Assembly (NCBI GenBank): GCA_014138645.1
Contig: JACJIB010000006.1
Location: 124,001 to 188,000 of the forward strand
Direction of reading: 5' to 3'
DNA length: 64,000 nucleotides
From: Methylorubrum thiocyanatum
Lineage (GTDB): Bacteria; Pseudomonadota; Alphaproteobacteria; Rhizobiales; Beijerinckiaceae
In this document: positions 16,996-26,026 of the stretch, one piece after another
Position numbering within the stretch: position 1 is the stretch's first letter
Layout of the letters: the number at the start of each line of letters is the position of its first letter
The notes under the pieces: generated by a model
Databases searched by the model: none
Seen by the model: the letters and a program-made list of their open reading frames with translations, nothing else
Told to the model about the DNA's origin: nothing
Position numbers and translations under genes: made by a program

Positions 16996-18369
16996 ATGCC
17001 CCGCCTGTCCAGCGCCCTGCGCTCCGCAGCCCTCGCCGCAAGCCTGATCGCCTCGTCAAGCCTCGTTCCAGCGGCGGAAGCGGCGGAAGCGGCCACCCGG
17101 TCGGCCAAGCAGTACATCCCGATCGCCACCTACCGCGTCGGCGCCTACGCCTCGTCCGGCACGCCGGTCTGGGGCGGGACCATCGATTACCTGCGCTACA
17201 TCAACGAGGTCGAGGGCGGCATCAACGGCGTCAAGCTGGTCTGGGAAGAGTGCGAGACCGAGTGGGCGGTCGAGAAGGGCGTCGAGTGCTACGAGCGGCT
17301 CAAAGGCGGCCGCGAGGGCTCGCCGGCGCCGCTGTTCCTGCCGCACGGCGACCCGATCTCGAAGGCACTCACCGAGAAGTCGGTGGCCGACAAGATCCCG
17401 CTCCTCACCACCGGCTACGGCCGCACCGAGGCCATCGACGGGCGCGTCTTCCCCTACAGCTTCACCGTGCTGTTCAGCTTCTGGAGCGAGGCGTCCTCGG
17501 CCGTGAACTACATCGCCGAGCAGGTCGGGGGGAAGGACAAGCTCAAGGGTCTCAAGATCGCGACCGTCTACCACGACTCGCCCTACGGCAAGGAGACGCA
17601 GGTCCCGCTCGACCTGCTGGCCAAGACCTACGGCTTCGAGAACATCCAGATCGCGGTGCCGCATCCCGGCAACGACCAGTCGGCGCAATGGGCGCGCATC
17701 CGCCAGATCAAACCGGACTGGGTGTTCCTGCGCGGCTGGGGCGTGATGACCCCGGTGGCGATCAAGACCGCGGCCAAGACCGGCTTTCCCGTCGATCACA
17801 TCATCGGCGGCATCTGGTCGGGCTCGGAGGAAGACGTTCGGCCCGCCGGCAGCGTCGGCAAGGGCTATCTCGCCATCACGCCGTTCCCGGCCGGCGCCGA
17901 GTTCGGCATCCTGAAGAAGATCAAGGCGGCGATCGTCGATCAGGGCAAGAGCGACCTGAAGGACCTCAAGAGCTTCGGCTCGGTCTACTACAATTCCGGT
18001 GTCATCGAGACGATCATCGCGGTGGAGGCGATCCGCACGGCGCAGGCCCGTTTCGGCCACCGCCCCCTCAACGGCGAGGAGACGCAGTGGGGCCTGGAGC
18101 ACCTCGTGCTCGACGAGGCGCGCCTGAAGGAGCTCGGCGCGGACGGCCTCGTCCAGCCGCTGCGCCTCTCGGCCAAGGACCACGAGGGCGGCGGCGCCGG
18201 CAAGGTGCTGCAATGGGACGGCGCGAAGTGGACCATCGTCTCGAACGGCTGGGTCAAGTCCGACCGTGAGCTGCTCCTGCCGGTGATCTACGAACGCGCG
18301 GCGGCCTATGCCCGGGAGAAGGGCATCACGCCCCGCTCCGAGGACACGGCGGAGGCGGGCGCGAAATGA
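16996..18369 (+). CDS. Liv-type ABC transporter substrate-binding protein
   Basis: A 457-residue type I periplasmic-binding protein with a signal peptide of about 30 residues ending AEAAEA. Features include GGTIDYLRYINEVEGGINGVKLVWEECETEW and EVAV-type lobes with KIATVYHDSPYGKE. It is longer than LivJ/LivK, as in binding proteins of catabolic Liv-type transporters. The stop overlaps the next ATPase start by 4 nt. The ligand is unknown. The operon context points to the substrate of the two flavin monooxygenases. Confidence 0.87.
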   Translation: MPRLSSALRSAALAASLIASSSLVPAAEAAEAATRSAKQYIPIATYRVGAYASSGTPVWGGTIDYLRYINEVEGGINGVKLVWEECETEWAVEKGVECYERLKGGREGSPAPLFLPHGDPISKALTEKSVADKIPLLTTGYGRTEAIDGRVFPYSFTVLFSFWSEASSAVNYIAEQVGGKDKLKGLKIATVYHDSPYGKETQVPLDLLAKTYGFENIQIAVPHPGNDQSAQWARIRQIKPDWVFLRGWGVMTPVAIKTAAKTGFPVDHIIGGIWSGSEEDVRPAGSVGKGYLAITPFPAGAEFGILKKIKAAIVDQGKSDLKDLKSFGSVYYNSGVIETIIAVEAIRTAQARFGHRPLNGEETQWGLEHLVLDEARLKELGADGLVQPLRLSAKDHEGGGAGKVLQWDGAKWTIVSNGWVKSDRELLLPVIYERAAAYAREKGITPRSEDTAEAGAK

Positions 18370-19130
18370 GCGCGCCCTTCCTCGACGTCGAGGGCATCGA
18401 GGCGGTCTACGGCGCCTCGATCCTGGCGCTCCGCGACGTCTCGCTCAGCGTGGCCAAGGGCGAGATCGTCGCGCTGATCGGCCCCAACGGCGCCGGCAAG
18501 ACCACGACGCTGCGGGCGATCTCGAACCTGCTCGGCGCCCAGCGCGGCAGCCTGCGGCGCGGCGCCATCCGCTGGCAGGGCGAGGCGACCGGGCGCCTCG
18601 ATCCGGCCGACCTCGTCGCCCGCGGCATCGTGCAGGTGCTGGAGGGCCGCCACGTCTTCGGCCAGCTCACGGTGGAGGAGAATCTGCTCACCGGCGGCTA
18701 TCTCCGCCGCCCGAGCCGGCGCCGCCTCACTGACGATCTGGAGCGGATCTACGCGTGGTTCCCGCGCCTGAAGCAGCGGCGCGGGGCCAAGGCCGGCCTC
18801 ACCTCCGGCGGCGAGCAGCAGATGGTGGCGATCGGGCGCGCCCTGATGACCCGGCCGACGCTGCTGCTCCTCGACGAGCCCTCCATGGGGCTCGCGCCGA
18901 TCATCGTCGCCGAGATCTTCGAGATCGTCGCCCGCCTGAACCGCGAGGAGGGCGTCAGCGTCCTCGTCGCCGAGCAGAGCGCCAACCTCGTGCTCGACCA
19001 TGCCCACCGCGCGGTGGTGCTGGAGAGCGGGCGCGTGGTCGCCTCCGGCTCCAGCGCCGAACTCGCCGCCAGCGGACGCCTCGGTGCGCTCTACCTCGGC
19101 GCCGACGCGACCCCTTCCACACGCCACTGA
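18366..19130 (+). CDS. Liv-type ABC transporter ATP-binding protein (LivF-like)
   Basis: A 254-residue ATPase with Walker A GPNGAGKTT, Q-loop and RGIVQVLEGRHVFGQLTVEENL, signature LTSGGEQQMVAIGRAL and Walker B LLLLDEPSMGLAP. The switch position reads LVAEQS (Gln instead of His), as is usual in LivF. It completes the importer of two ATPases, two permeases and one binding protein. Confidence 0.9.
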   Translation: MSAPFLDVEGIEAVYGASILALRDVSLSVAKGEIVALIGPNGAGKTTTLRAISNLLGAQRGSLRRGAIRWQGEATGRLDPADLVARGIVQVLEGRHVFGQLTVEENLLTGGYLRRPSRRRLTDDLERIYAWFPRLKQRRGAKAGLTSGGEQQMVAIGRALMTRPTLLLLDEPSMGLAPIIVAEIFEIVARLNREEGVSVLVAEQSANLVLDHAHRAVVLESGRVVASGSSAELAASGRLGALYLGADATPSTRH

Positions 19131-19160
19131 ACGCCGTCCCACCCCAAGCGAGACCCGCCG

Positions 19161-20408
19161 ATGAGCCAGCCCGATGCCGACTGGACTGCCTGGGGCACGC
19201 CCCCGAGCCCGCGCTACGAAGCCCTCGCCGCCCGCTTCCGGCCGGTCTTCGCCCGCATCCGCGCGGGCGCCGTCGCCCGCGAGCGGTCACGCGACCTGCC
19301 CCACGAGGCGATCGGCTGGCTGAAGGAGGCAAGGTTCGGCGCCCTGCGGGTGCCGGAGGCGGAGGGCGGCTTCGGTGCGAGCCTGCCCGACCTGTTCGGG
19401 CTGCTCGCCGAACTGGCGGAAGCCGATTCCAACCTGCCGCAGGCCCTGCGCAACCATTTTGGCTTCGCCGAGGACACCGTCGGCAGCCCGGCGGGCCCGC
19501 GCCGGACGCACTGGATCGAACGCCTCGCGGCCGGCGACCTGTTCGGCGGCGCGTGGTCCGAGACCGGCCCGGCCGCGGTCGGCACCTTCGCGACCCGCAT
19601 CCACCGCAGCGGCGCGCGCTGGGGCCTGACGGGGAAGAAGGACTACACCACGGGCTCGCTGTTTGCCGACTGGATCGACGTCGTCGGCACCGGTGAATCC
19701 GGCGAGGAGACCTCGGTGGTGGTGCCGGCCAAGGCGCCGGGCGTCGAGGTGATCGACGACTGGGACGGCTTCGGCCAGCGGCTGACCGCGAGCGGCACCG
19801 CCCTGTTCGAGGATGCCCCCGCCATCGGCGAGCCGCTGCCGACGGCGGAGCGCTTCCCCTACGGCCCGGCCTTCTTCCAAGCGGTGCATCTGGCGACGCT
19901 GACCGGCATCGCGCGGGCGGCGGCGGGCGAGGTCGCCCGCGCCGTGCGCACGCGCAACCGCACCTACTCCCATGCGGCGGGCGCGCGTCCCAGCGCCGAC
20001 CCGCAGGTGCTTCAGGTGGTGGGCCGGGTGCACGGGCTCGCCTACGCCGCGGGCGCGATCAACGGACAGGCGGCCCAGGCCGTGCAGCGCGCCTACGAGG
20101 CGCGGATCGCGGGTCTGCCCGAGGCGGAGAGCCACGCGATCAACGTCGCGGCCGAGATCGAGCTGGCGCAGGCCCAGAGCGTGCTGACCGGCCTCGTGCT
20201 GGAAGCCGGCACGATCCTGTTCGACGCGCTCGGCGCCTCGGCCACGCGCCGCGGCCTCGCGCTGGACCGCCACTGGCGCAACGCCCGCACGATCGCCTCG
20301 CACAACCCGCGCATCTTCAAGGACCGGGTCGTCGGCGACTATGCGGTCAACGGCACGGAGCCGCCCTTCCAGTGGAAGATCGGCCGCGTGCCCGAACCCC
20401 GCGCCTGA
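19161..20408 (+). CDS. DszC/SfnB-like flavin-dependent monooxygenase (acyl-CoA dehydrogenase fold)
   Basis: A 415-residue protein with the acyl-CoA dehydrogenase fold. The C-terminal block LDRHWRNARTIASHNPRIFKDRVVGDYAVNG resembles the HWRNART segment of dibenzothiophene monooxygenase DszC and SfnB-type proteins, not fatty-acyl-CoA dehydrogenases. These enzymes use reduced flavin and O2 to oxidise sulfur. It starts 30 bp after the LivF-like gene and is the last gene of the plus-strand operon, followed by a stable stem-loop. Together with the NtaA/DmoA enzyme it suggests stepwise oxidation of an organosulfur compound. The substrate is inferred. Confidence 0.82.
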   Translation: MSQPDADWTAWGTPPSPRYEALAARFRPVFARIRAGAVARERSRDLPHEAIGWLKEARFGALRVPEAEGGFGASLPDLFGLLAELAEADSNLPQALRNHFGFAEDTVGSPAGPRRTHWIERLAAGDLFGGAWSETGPAAVGTFATRIHRSGARWGLTGKKDYTTGSLFADWIDVVGTGESGEETSVVVPAKAPGVEVIDDWDGFGQRLTASGTALFEDAPAIGEPLPTAERFPYGPAFFQAVHLATLTGIARAAAGEVARAVRTRNRTYSHAAGARPSADPQVLQVVGRVHGLAYAAGAINGQAAQAVQRAYEARIAGLPEAESHAINVAAEIELAQAQSVLTGLVLEAGTILFDALGASATRRGLALDRHWRNARTIASHNPRIFKDRVVGDYAVNGTEPPFQWKIGRVPEPRA

Positions 20409-20488
20409 GGCCGGCGCTCACATTTCCGCGCGGGCGGGCGCTCCGCACGCGGAGGCAGGTTGCGCGGACATCCGCGACGCGCTCTAAG

Positions 20489-20508
20489 CCCGGTGCAACG
20501 GCACCGGG
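20489..20508. terminator. GC-rich stem-loop after the scavenging operon
   Basis: Eight perfect pairs (CCCGGTGC / GCACCGGG) around the loop AACG, 80 bp downstream of the DszC-like stop. There is no T tract, so it is at best a non-classical terminator or a 3' stabilising hairpin. An overlapping alternative pairing (CAACGGC / GCCGTTG) exists. Confidence 0.35.
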
Positions 20509-20621
20509 CCGATGCCGTTGTCCGGGGGGCGCTCGCAGACGGTTCGCTGCCGGGCCGCGCGATCAGGCCGCCTGATCGCGGTGCGGTCCACGGCGGGCGG
20601 CCCAGACTGTCCGGCCCCGCG

Positions 20622-21623
20622 ATGAAACCGCATCGATCAGCTCCCATGCCGCACACGAGTGGTTCCCCGCCGGCCGGAGCAACGGACGGACAAACCGTCC
20701 GCAGCCTCGACCCGAGCCCGCCGGATCCGTCGCTGTTCCAGCGCTTCATCCCCGAGATCGCCCACCGCACGAGCGGTGAGATCCTGACCCATCCCGACTT
20801 CGCGGCGATGCGCCCGCGCTATGTCGCCGGCACGATGGCTTGCTACGAAATCGCCTCCTTTCCCGGAGGCTGGCAGAGCGCGGCCTATCGGGTCGCGATC
20901 ATCAGCGCGATCATCTGCCTCCATGCGGCCTGGGATCCGGCCGACCGGGCGACGTGGCCGACGCTGGCGCGGCTCAAGGAGGCGGGAGCGACCTTCGGGC
21001 TCTCGAGCCCGCGGCAGATCGACGATCTCATCGCCCGCCTCGTCGAGACGAACTACGTCGTGCTGGAGCGTCCCGACGCCGACGGCCGGCTGCGGCTGCT
21101 GGTGCCGACGGACAAGCTCCTGGCCTGGGACCGCGTCCTGCTGTCATCCTATTACGGCGTGCTGCAGAACCTTTATCCGGACCCCGGATACGCTCCCGCC
21201 GTGGCCCGCGATCCGACCTTTCATCTGGCCCAGCGCCGGGTCTCGGTCGGGATGTTCCACGTCATCGGCCGGTTCATCGCGCGAAATGGCGACATCGTCC
21301 CGTTCCTGCAGATGTATCAGGGCTTCCAAGTCCTGATGCGGGTGATCCTGATGCGGGAGGCGGATGCGGAGGCCACGATCCGCGACGGTGATTTCTCCGA
21401 CATCATGGCGCGCTTCGGGGTCTCCCGCTCCCATGTCCGCAACATCCTGGCGACGGCCGAAGCGGGGGGCCTGCTCACGCATGACGGCCGGGGACGCAAG
21501 CATCTCGCCCCGACACCCCGCGGTCTGGCGGCCGTGGACCGTTTCATCGCCGACACCCTCGCCTCGCACGACATGACCTATCGCATGGCGCTCGCGAGCC
21601 TGGAGGCGGAACCGGCCGCCTGA
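20622..21623 (+). CDS. winged-helix-like transcriptional regulator, unknown family
   Basis: About 333 residues from the ATG at 20622. A second ATG at 20646 is equally possible because neither has a strong ribosome site. The C-terminal part DIMARFGVSRSHVRNILATAEAGGLLTHDGRGRKHLAPTPRG reads as a helix-turn-helix with a wing. An earlier segment, GLSSPRQIDDLIARLVETNYVVLERP, could be a second one, giving a duplicated winged-helix layout. No ligand or partner is evident. It lies between the scavenging operon and the flagellin gene and is transcribed towards the latter, ending convergently. Confidence 0.6.
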   Translation: MKPHRSAPMPHTSGSPPAGATDGQTVRSLDPSPPDPSLFQRFIPEIAHRTSGEILTHPDFAAMRPRYVAGTMACYEIASFPGGWQSAAYRVAIISAIICLHAAWDPADRATWPTLARLKEAGATFGLSSPRQIDDLIARLVETNYVVLERPDADGRLRLLVPTDKLLAWDRVLLSSYYGVLQNLYPDPGYAPAVARDPTFHLAQRRVSVGMFHVIGRFIARNGDIVPFLQMYQGFQVLMRVILMREADAEATIRDGDFSDIMARFGVSRSHVRNILATAEAGGLLTHDGRGRKHLAPTPRGLAAVDRFIADTLASHDMTYRMALASLEAEPAA

Positions 21624-21669
21624 TCCGACGGCGTGCTCCGCGAGCGGCCTCCCGCCGCTTGCGCCGGGC

Positions 21670-21706
21670 AAAAGAAAAGGGCCGGCTCCCGTGAGGAAGC
21701 CGGCCC
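21670..21706 (-). terminator. Rho-independent terminator of the flagellin gene
   Basis: On the minus strand a 9-bp stem (GGGCCGGCT / AGCCGGCCC) with a 10-nt loop is followed directly by TTTTCTTTT. It is 40 bp past the flagellin stop, the expected place for its terminator. Confidence 0.75.
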
Positions 21707-21745
21707 GTCCCGTCGTCCCGAGCCGCGCGTTCGGCGCGGATCGGC

Positions 21746-24700
21746 TTACCGCAGGAGCTGCAGGATGCCCTGCTGCGACTGGTTGGCCAGCGACAGCGCC
21801 GAGATCGCCAGCGAGTTGCGGGTCGAGAGCGCCTGGGAGTTGGCCGCCTCCTCGTTGAGGTCGGCGCTCGTCAGGTTGGCCGCCCCCGTATCGAGCACGT
21901 TGATGATCTGCTTGGTGAAGTCCTGCCGGTTCTGCACCACGGCGAGGTTCGAGCCGAGCGCGGCCGCGCGCGACTGGAGCTGGCTGCTGGCGCTGTTAAT
22001 TTGATCGACGATCTTCTTGATGGCGCTGCTCTCCTGGAAGTTGGTCTGGCCCACCGCCGAGAGGCCGAGGCTGGCCGCGCTGGTGGCGCTGCCCTGGACC
22101 TTGAGCTGCGAGGTGCCCTTCTCGTTGAAGTTGATCGTGAGGTTGTCGCCGGACAGGAGGTTCACGCCGTTGAACCCGGCATCCGAGGCGAGCTGGTCCA
22201 TCTGCTTGAGCAGGTCGTTGTAGGTCTGCACGAGGTTGTTGCGGGCGTTGAAGCCGTCGCCGCCGAGATTGGCCGACGCGGTGCCGGTGGTGAACGGGTT
22301 GCCGGTCCCGTTGGCGACGATCGACAGGTTCTGGGCCCCGACGTCGTTGGAGGTCGTGATCGAGATCTTGCCGGTCAGCGAGTCGATGGTTGCCTGGGCG
22401 TTGGCCGGGGCCAGCGCCTCGTTGAGCTGGGCCAGCGTCGAGACCTGGCCCGGCGCGGTGCCGAAGGTGACGGTGGCGGTGGTCATGGCCGTTCCGCTCC
22501 CGACCTGGACGGTGAGCGACTTGCCGGCGAGCGCGCTCTGCGAGGTCGGCTGGCCGGCGCCCGACGCGAAGTTCGTCGAGGCGAAGCCCAGGTTCGACAC
22601 CTTCGAGGTGGCGGTCGAGCCGTCCCCGAGCTGCACCGCGGTGGTGGAATCCGCGGCGGTGAAGCTGAACTTGTTGGTCGTCGCGTCGTAGCTCGCGGTC
22701 ACGGCGCCGTTGGTGGCCGCGCCGACCTTCTGCGTGAGCGAGCCGATCGTGTCGGTCGCCGTCAGGTTCACGGTCTGGCCATTCACCGAGAAGCTGTCGC
22801 CGCCCTTGAAGCCGAGCGTCGAGATCAGCGTGGTCAGGCCCGGATCGAAGGTGCCGGCGACCGCAGCCTCGGTGCTGGCGAGCCCCAGCGTGTTGAACTC
22901 CGAGCCCTTGATCGTGAAGGAGGATCCGTCGGCGCCCCCCGTGAAGGTGAGCTTGTTGCCGTCCTTGCCCGCGGTGACGCCGGTGAGCGAACTCTTGGCG
23001 TTGATGGTGGCGATCGCCTGATCGAGCGTGGCCGAGGCCGCGATGGTGATGTCGGTGCCGTTGACGGTCACCGTCTGCGCCGCGCCCTGGTTGTTCACGA
23101 CCCTTCGCTCGATCCCCGAGAATCCGCTCGAGGCGGAATTGCTCGACTGCACGGTGAAGGACGAGCCGTCGACCTTGCCGGTGAGCTTGATCTTGCCGGC
23201 GTTGTCGGGATCGACGCTGGCGCTGACGCCGGTGGCCGAGGAGCCGGTATTGGCGTCGTTGATCGCGGCGATCACCGCGCCCTGGGTCGCGCCGGCGGCG
23301 ATCGCGATGTCCTTGCCGTTGATCGTCAGCGTCTGGGCGGAGGGCGCCACGCCGTTCTCGACCGTCTGCGGGCTGGTCGAGAAGCCGAGCGTGTTGTTCG
23401 CCCCGCCCTGCACCGTGAAGGACGCGCCCGAACTCGCCCCCTTGAGCACGAGCTTGCCGTCGGCCGTGCTGGAGGCCGTGACGTTGGTGGTGGTGGACTG
23501 GGCGTTGATCGACGCGACGGCGCCGGCCAGCACCGAGGCCGCGCTGTCGCCGGCATTGCCGCCGCTGATGGTGATGTCTGTGCCGTTGATCTTCAGCGTC
23601 TGGCTCGCCGCCGCGGTGCGGGGCGCGGTCAGCGCCGTTGACGTGAAGCCGGCCCCGGTCCCGGTGATGCTGAGCGCGTCGCCGTTGCTCTTGCCTGTGA
23701 TCTTGATCTTCCCGCTATCGATCGTGGCGGTGATCCCAGAGGCGGTTCCCAGCGTGTTGATCTTCGAGATTGCCGTCTCGAGCGTGTCGTTGGCGGCGAA
23801 GTTGACCGTGATGTTCGTCGTCGTGCTGCCCGTGGACGCGATCGTGATCGACGTGGCGGCGGTGGACGGCGAGAAGGTGGCACCCGTGACCGTGCCGGCG
23901 ACGGCGTTGGCCGGGCCGGTGAAGGTGCCGCCGCTCGTGGTGGCGGGCGTGCCCGTCGGGGTGTAGGCGCCGCTCACCGTCGCCGCGAGGCTCGTGCTCG
24001 TCGGCGTCGCCGAGAAGCCGCTGGAGGCCGGGTTGGAGGAGGCGACGGTGAAGGCGGAGCCGTCCGCCTTGCCGGTGAGCAGCAGGCGGGCCGCGTTTGC
24101 CGGATCCTTGGCGGCGGTGACGCCGGTGGTGCCGGTCTGATTGTTGATCGCCGTCACGGCGTCGTCGATCGAGCCGCCGCCCGCGATGGTGATCTGCGTC
24201 CCGCTGATGGTCAGGGTCTGGCTCGCCGCTGCGGCGCCGTTGGCGGTCGTCGTCGCGGTCGAGGCGTAGCCGAGGGTGTTGCCGGCCTGACCCGTGACCG
24301 TGAAGTTCGAGCCGTCGGCCTTGCCCGTCAGCACGAGACGCTGGCTGCCGCCGACCGTCTCGATGCCGGCCGACACGCCGGTCGTGCTGGTCTTGGCGTT
24401 GATCGCGTCGATGGCGGCCTTCGTCACGTCGGCCGCGCTCGCCCCGGCATTCCCGCCCGCGATGGTGATCGCCTCACCGTTGATCGTCAGGGTCTGGCTT
24501 GCCGCCGCGACGTTCCCGCTCGACGCATTGGTCGCGGCCGTGGTGAAGCCGGTCTCGTCCGTGTCCTGAGCCGTCGTCTTGACCGAGAAGGCCGAGCCGT
24601 CGCTCTTGCCCGTGAAGCTCAGCTTGCCGCTGTCGTTCTTGGCCGTGATCCCGAGGCTGCTGAGCTGGGCGTTGAGCTTGGTCACCGCGGTATCGACGGT

Positions 24701-25414
24701 GTCGCCGACGGCCAGGTTGATGCTGGCGGTCGTCGTGCTGGTGGGGCTCGTCGCGTAGGTCACATTGATCGTCGCGGCCGAGGTGAGGGTCGTGAAGGTC
24801 GACCCCGCCACGGTGCCGGCGACGGCGTTCGCGGGCGCCGTGAACGCGGATGCGCCCGTCGCCTTGGCCACCGTCGGCGTCGTCGCGGTGAAGGTGGTGC
24901 CGCGCATCGTCGACGGGGCGGCGGTCGGCTGGTAGTCGACGCTGCCGGCCACCTTGGCCGGCACCGCCGCGCTCGGGAGCCCGGCGGTGAGGGTGCCGAT
25001 CGCGTTGTCGGCCCGCGCCACGGTCGGGCCGGTGGAGAGCAGGTTGGCGGCCGTCGCCCCGTTGAGGCTGGTCGAGACCGTCGAGGCCTTGGAGGTGAAG
25101 GCATTGGTCGAGGCGAGCGCCTGCTGCGCCGTCGACTTGAGCTGGCTCGTGAGGTTCTGGAGCTTGGAGAGACCGGTATTGGCCGCCTGGATCGTCTGAA
25201 CGCCGTTCGAGATGCCGTCGAGCAGCGAGGACAGATCGGTCGAGCGCGCGCTCAGATTGGTGGCGGTGAAGAAGTTGATCGGGTTGTCGAGCGCCGAATT
25301 GACCTTCTTGCCCGTCGAGAGCCGGCTCTGCGTCGTCGCGAGCAGGCTCGCGGTATCCTGAAGCGAGAGCAGGTTCTGCCGCGTCGCGGCCGAGAGCGTG
25401 ATGCTGGAAGACAT
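21746..25414 (-). CDS. giant flagellin with repeated central domain
   Basis: A 1222-residue flagellin, about two to three times the usual size. The conserved ends are intact: N-terminal D0/D1 (about 1-110: SSITLSAATRQNLLSLQ, STGKKVNSALDNPINFFTATNL) and C-terminal D1/D0 (about 1120-1222: QDFTKQIINVLDTGAANLTSADLNEE, ending SLANQSQQGILQLLR). The insert holds roughly nine repeats of 70-80 residues of the Flagellin_IN/DUF1522 kind. The start was set at MSSSITLS, after a GAGGA ribosome site and at the family N terminus. It should assemble into a filament with a large surface-exposed domain. A terminator follows. No other flagellar gene is in the window. Confidence 0.92.
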   Translation of the reverse strand: MSSSITLSAATRQNLLSLQDTASLLATTQSRLSTGKKVNSALDNPINFFTATNLSARSTDLSSLLDGISNGVQTIQAANTGLSKLQNLTSQLKSTAQQALASTNAFTSKASTVSTSLNGATAANLLSTGPTVARADNAIGTLTAGLPSAAVPAKVAGSVDYQPTAAPSTMRGTTFTATTPTVAKATGASAFTAPANAVAGTVAGSTFTTLTSAATINVTYATSPTSTTTASINLAVGDTVDTAVTKLNAQLSSLGITAKNDSGKLSFTGKSDGSAFSVKTTAQDTDETGFTTAATNASSGNVAAASQTLTINGEAITIAGGNAGASAADVTKAAIDAINAKTSTTGVSAGIETVGGSQRLVLTGKADGSNFTVTGQAGNTLGYASTATTTANGAAAASQTLTISGTQITIAGGGSIDDAVTAINNQTGTTGVTAAKDPANAARLLLTGKADGSAFTVASSNPASSGFSATPTSTSLAATVSGAYTPTGTPATTSGGTFTGPANAVAGTVTGATFSPSTAATSITIASTGSTTTNITVNFAANDTLETAISKINTLGTASGITATIDSGKIKITGKSNGDALSITGTGAGFTSTALTAPRTAAASQTLKINGTDITISGGNAGDSAASVLAGAVASINAQSTTTNVTASSTADGKLVLKGASSGASFTVQGGANNTLGFSTSPQTVENGVAPSAQTLTINGKDIAIAAGATQGAVIAAINDANTGSSATGVSASVDPDNAGKIKLTGKVDGSSFTVQSSNSASSGFSGIERRVVNNQGAAQTVTVNGTDITIAASATLDQAIATINAKSSLTGVTAGKDGNKLTFTGGADGSSFTIKGSEFNTLGLASTEAAVAGTFDPGLTTLISTLGFKGGDSFSVNGQTVNLTATDTIGSLTQKVGAATNGAVTASYDATTNKFSFTAADSTTAVQLGDGSTATSKVSNLGFASTNFASGAGQPTSQSALAGKSLTVQVGSGTAMTTATVTFGTAPGQVSTLAQLNEALAPANAQATIDSLTGKISITTSNDVGAQNLSIVANGTGNPFTTGTASANLGGDGFNARNNLVQTYNDLLKQMDQLASDAGFNGVNLLSGDNLTINFNEKGTSQLKVQGSATSAASLGLSAVGQTNFQESSAIKKIVDQINSASSQLQSRAAALGSNLAVVQNRQDFTKQIINVLDTGAANLTSADLNEEAANSQALSTRNSLAISALSLANQSQQGILQLLR
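22295..24778 (-). repeat. about nine degenerate 70-80-residue repeats inside the flagellin gene
   Basis: Repeats cover protein residues about 213-1040, each with the pattern QTLTINGxxITIAGG ... AIxxINA ... GVxAxxD ... LTGKADGSxFTV ... NTLGFAS or SSGFS. Approximate units are 213-290, 304-385, 396-469, 520-590, 602-680, 691-767, 777-848, 873-946 and 965-1040. Units 1-3 match units 4-6 in order, including the shared linker PANAVAGTV at 194-202 and 501-509. This implies duplication of a three-repeat block. Confidence 0.8.
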
Positions 25415-26026
25415 GGGGCGACTCGATCCTCGTGGAGCCGACGTGTCGGCGGTGAGGGGATCAAGCGCCCGGCGCAATTGATGCCGTTCTAAGTATTTTT
25501 GGATGATAACGCTGATTATGTCTCAAATAATCTCAATATAGTCACCAATCATCTCAAATGATTATTTGGTATATATTCATATCATAAAAGTCGCATTCCG
25601 TCTCAAGGTGATGCGCAAACCGGCGACACGGCCATTGCCGGCCGCCCGCGGCTCTTGCACATGCCTGTTGCACGGGCGGACTGACGCTGGAGAGGCTTTG
25701 CTTTGTTCCGGCCTGCATCGCCTGAGACCGACGGCCCGAACGACAGGGATCGTCGCAAAATTTGACGACGCGACCGGATTGTCCCGTTTTGAGACAAGCG
25801 GTACCTCTTGAATGATCGACGGAAACGCCTGGAATGACTGAAAAACCAGCGATAATCCAATGATTATCCCTGAAATTTCTCCTCTATCACTCGCATTGTC
25901 AGGATATAAAATGCGTATTTACCATATTTAAACCGGAGATCCCGAAAATCTTTACAGTAATATCGACGCATCTCGGGCCGTAAGCCCGGGACGGACCGCG
26001 ACATCCTTTTCAGAGACTTGCCAGCA
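25415..26026. other. A+T-rich intergenic region upstream of flagellin
   Basis: This 612-bp non-coding region lies between the divergent flagellin and AraC-type genes. It is A+T-rich at 25490-25600 and 25850-25960, with repeated TCTCAAAT/TCTCAATA words at 25521-25560 close to the flagellin start. I see no open frame worth calling. Confidence 0.55.
25547..25563. promoter_or_regulatory. inverted repeat AATCAT-N5-ATGATT upstream of flagellin
   Basis: Six-base perfect arms with a 5-base spacer, 133 bp upstream of the flagellin start in A+T-rich DNA next to the TCTCAA words. It is a candidate operator for flagellin control. The regulator is unknown. Confidence 0.3.

Noticed and set aside
22001..23641. 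A 546-residue plus-strand protein with Val/Gly/Arg repeats
   Set aside because: It is the antisense reading of the repeated flagellin domain, so its periodicity comes from the flagellin repeats.
22295..24778. Regular repeats that might be a CRISPR array or satellite
   Set aside because: The units are 210-240 bp, degenerate and in frame with flagellin. No short identical repeats with unique spacers were seen.
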